Assembly: GCA_958372035.1 (NCBI GenBank)
Contig: CATXML010000072.1
Span: 1 to 6,444, forward strand
From: an uncultured Collinsella sp.
GTDB lineage: Bacteria; Actinomycetota; Coriobacteriia; Coriobacteriales; Coriobacteriaceae
DNA: 6,444 nucleotides
Reading direction: 5' to 3'
Under the pieces are notes generated by a model. That model ran no database searches, was not told the origin of the DNA, and was given only the letters and a program-made list of their open reading frames with translations. This document shows positions 5,377 to 6,444 of the stretch, in pieces (the first letter of the stretch is position 1; each line of letters begins with the position of its first letter). Made by a program: the position numbers and the translations under genes.

Positions 5377-6023
5377 CGCACGGCCTTGACCGCGGCCGGC
5401 AGATCGAACAGCGTGTCGAGCACGGCCTCGCAGCCATCTACCACGTCCTGCGGCAGCGGCAAGATATCGGGCGCGGCAAAGACATGGCAGCCGGCCGTGA
5501 TGCCTGAGACGCAGCCATTGCGTGAGTCCTCGACCACGGCACATTCCTCGGGAGCAAAGCCCGCGCGCTCGCAGGCGAGCAGGTAGATCTCGGGATTGGG
5601 CTTGCCGTTCAGAGTATCCTCGTTGCAGGTCACCGTTTCAAACTTGTCAAAGAGGCCGACCGTCTTAAGGTTGCGCTCGGCCGCAACGCGACGCGACGAC
5701 GTCGCAAGGCCCACGTGATAGCCCGCAGCCAGCAGTTCGTCCAGGCACTCGGCAGCGCCAGCCTTAAGCTCAAGATCGGTCTTGACCATCTCGTCGAGAG
5801 CATCCCTGTAGCGGGCTTCGACCGTCTCGACGATTTCGCGGCTGCCATAATGCTCCTCAAGGATGTCCCTGACATCGGGCATCGAGCGACCGATAAACTG
5901 ATGGACCAGCGCATCGTCAATCGCGATCCCCAGCTCGGCAGCGCCCACCTTCCATGCCCTCATGTCCAAACGCTCGGTGTCGACCAGCGTTCCGTCCATG
6001 TCAAAAATGACAGCCTTGATCAT
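5373..6023 (-). CDS. HAD-superfamily (subfamily IA) phosphatase, beta-phosphoglucomutase-like
   Basis: The 216-residue protein has all four HAD motifs: DMDGT (8-12, nucleophile D8 and acid/base D10), LATSS (106-110, motif II with T108/S109), GKPNPE (140-145, motif III Lys141) and VVEDSRNG (163-170, metal-binding E165/D166). The helical cap between residues 15 and 80 and the overall length fit the group that includes beta-phosphoglucomutase, YcjU and small sugar-phosphate phosphatases. It is cytoplasmic and Mg-dependent by family rule; substrate unassigned. The ATG at 6023 follows GGGGG with a short spacer. It is a paralogue of the gene at the left edge, identical at 69 of 70 visible bases. 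It reads the same way as the PTS operon but is separated from it by a probable gene remnant, REP B and a promoter, so cotranscription is unlikely. No terminator was seen after its stop. Confidence 0.88.
   Translation of the reverse strand: MIKAVIFDMDGTLVDTERLDMRAWKVGAAELGIAIDDALVHQFIGRSMPDVRDILEEHYGSREIVETVEARYRDALDEMVKTDLELKAGAAECLDELLAAGYHVGLATSSRRVAAERNLKTVGLFDKFETVTCNEDTLNGKPNPEIYLLACERAGFAPEECAVVEDSRNGCVSGITAGCHVFAAPDILPLPQDVVDGCEAVLDTLFDLPAAVKAVR
5954..6023. repeat. Direct repeat of positions 1-70 (HAD gene start)
   Basis: Bases 5954-6023 equal 1-70 except at position 56, where A is replaced by G, a synonymous change. The spacing of the two copies is 5953 bases. The untranslated leader just outside the repeat has diverged and differs in length by 6 bases. 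Confidence 0.95.
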
Positions 6024-6070
6024 ATCGGCCCCCTTCGCCGGCTTGCGTTACCGCAACCCCATCCCACTTT

Positions 6071-6099
6071 GCAACTTGTATATAACGTATATATCATAT
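6071..6099. promoter_or_regulatory. AT-rich conserved element upstream of HAD copy 2 (operator/promoter core)
   Basis: The same 29-bp block as at 124-152, with one base different (T for G in the third-last pentamer's flank). Read leftward, TATATA (6084-6079) lies 17 bases from TTGGCG (6107-6102), a possible -35 that belongs to REP C. Because it survives while its surroundings diverged, it is likely under selection as a promoter core, an operator, or both. Confidence 0.5.
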
Positions 6100-6101
6100 C
6101 G

Positions 6102-6158
6102 CGCCAACCTGCTGAAAAGGGCCAGGTTTATTTTGGCAGGTTTTATCTGGGGAAACGC
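6102..6158 (+). repeat. REP-like palindromic repeat, copy C
   Basis: Same 57-bp length as copy A with three differences (CTG for CCA in the left arm region and GGGCC for GGGAC in the loop). The two arm changes replace Watson-Crick pairs with G-U pairs in a rightward transcript, so the 12-bp hairpin stays foldable. It abuts the AT-rich element of the HAD promoter. Confidence 0.8.
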
Positions 6159-6163
6159 CGAAT

Positions 6164-6197
6164 AGCTCCATATGCACAACCGTCGCAGCTCCATATG
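6164..6197. repeat. Two 11-bp direct repeats AGCTCCATATG
   Basis: AGCTCCATATG occurs at 6164-6174 and again at 6187-6197, a 23-bp period close to two helical turns. Each contains the palindrome CATATG. They lie about 115 bases before the next gene and could be a tandem binding site for its regulator, or simply a small duplication beside REP C. Confidence 0.4.
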
Positions 6198-6248
6198 AGG
6201 CAAATGAATCAGTAACGTCTATCCCAAATCTTGAGTATTTGTTCGATA

Positions 6249-6277
6249 GAACGGCCCCTGCCGGCACCTGCTAGACT
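6249..6277 (+). promoter_or_regulatory. Possible extended -10 promoter of the right-edge gene
   Basis: TGC-TAGACT (6269-6277) is an extended -10 with four of six consensus bases in the hexamer. The -35 position (GAACGG, 6249-6254) is poor, as is usual when the extended motif is used. Downstream, CTAGA (6271-6275) and TCTAG (6294-6298) with inner GGT/ACC can fold into a hairpin just before the ribosome binding site. Confidence 0.35.
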
Positions 6278-6310
6278 GGTAGATTCCCAACCATCTAGCC
6301 AGGAGCCGCA

Positions 6311-6444
6311 ATGTCGCGCAAGTCCGCCTACAAGCAAGTACTTTCCATCGGCACCGCCGTGGTGCTGGGCTTTGCGCTGTTTACGGGATCGCTCGACGGG
6401 GCGCCCAAGCTGCTCTCGCCGCAAAGCGATGAGCAGGCGGCGGC
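6311..6444 (+). CDS. Exported or membrane-anchored protein of unknown function, N-terminus (partial)
   Basis: Forty-four codons are visible before the window ends. The ATG follows AGGAG (6301-6305) with a 5-base spacer. The N-terminus MSRKSAYKQ is basic and is followed by a hydrophobic run VLSIGTAVVLGFALFTGSL (residues 10-28), then a polar stretch ending SPQSDEQAA. That is the form of a signal peptide or a single N-terminal membrane anchor, with the rest of the protein outside the cell. There is no lipobox Cys in the visible part. Codon use is C/G-ending like larE. The family cannot be identified from the fragment. Confidence 0.75.
   Translation, partial: MSRKSAYKQVLSIGTAVVLGFALFTGSLDGAPKLLSPQSDEQAA

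Noticed and set aside
5116..5544. A 142-codon leftward frame overlapping the HAD 3' end
   Set aside because: Its first part is a shadow of the HAD gene in another frame, and the later part uses rare codons and has no start site. It runs into REP B without a recognisable domain.
6242..6253. GTTC-GATA-GAAC as a LexA/SOS box
   Set aside because: The Gram-positive SOS box has arms in the order GAAC-N4-GTTC; here they are reversed, so it is only a short inverted repeat.
1..6444. CRISPR arrays, tRNA or rRNA genes, prophage or integrase genes
   Set aside because: Looked for on both strands; no regularly spaced repeat array, cloverleaf sequence or recombinase motif was seen.

Overview
The window looks like chromosomal DNA from a high-GC member of the Coriobacteriia, most likely Collinsella or a close relative. 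That placement rests on the strongly C/G-ending codons of the flanking genes, the purine-rich Shine-Dalgarno sites and the mix of genes; no rRNA or other phylogenetic marker is present. The window holds five complete genes, two genes cut by the window edges, one probable gene remnant, three copies of a short palindromic repeat, and several hairpins.

Layout. Positions 1-70 are the first codons of a HAD-superfamily phosphatase read leftward out of the window. A short divergent intergenic region then leads to larE (244-1122, +), a sulfur-insertion enzyme for the nickel-pincer nucleotide cofactor. Two hairpins and the first repeat (REP A, 1300-1356) follow. Next comes a leftward three-gene block: a BglG/LicT-type antiterminator (4961-4104), a PTS permease EIIBC (3800-2370) and a Nif3-like metalloprotein (2255-1401). 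Upstream of the block lie REP B (5073-5131) and a degraded stretch (about 5150-5376). A complete HAD phosphatase (6023-5373, -) follows, almost identical over its first 70 bases to the one at the left edge. REP C (6102-6158) sits in its promoter region. At the right edge a gene for an exported or membrane-anchored protein (6311 onward, +) is cut off.

How the parts may work together. The antiterminator senses PTS phosphorylation and should control readthrough into the permease gene. The 303-base gap between them contains a long-range stem and a terminator-like hairpin. The permease has a phospho-accepting EIIB domain and an EIIC channel of the beta-glucoside/sucrose type, but no EIIA domain, so it must borrow one. 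No phospho-glycosidase is encoded; its usual place is taken by the Nif3-like protein. That protein keeps five metal-ligand positions of the family, but a His and an acidic residue appear to have exchanged places. This makes the block the best candidate here for an undescribed system: a PTS operon whose intracellular processing step may be done by a divergent Nif3 enzyme.

The block has lower GC than its neighbours in sampled 60-base lines (about 48-52% against 63% in larE) and is bracketed by two same-orientation REP copies. This fits a cassette that was acquired or can be lost. The two HAD 5' ends about 5.95 kb apart record a duplication in which only the coding start and a 29-bp AT-rich upstream element remain nearly unchanged.
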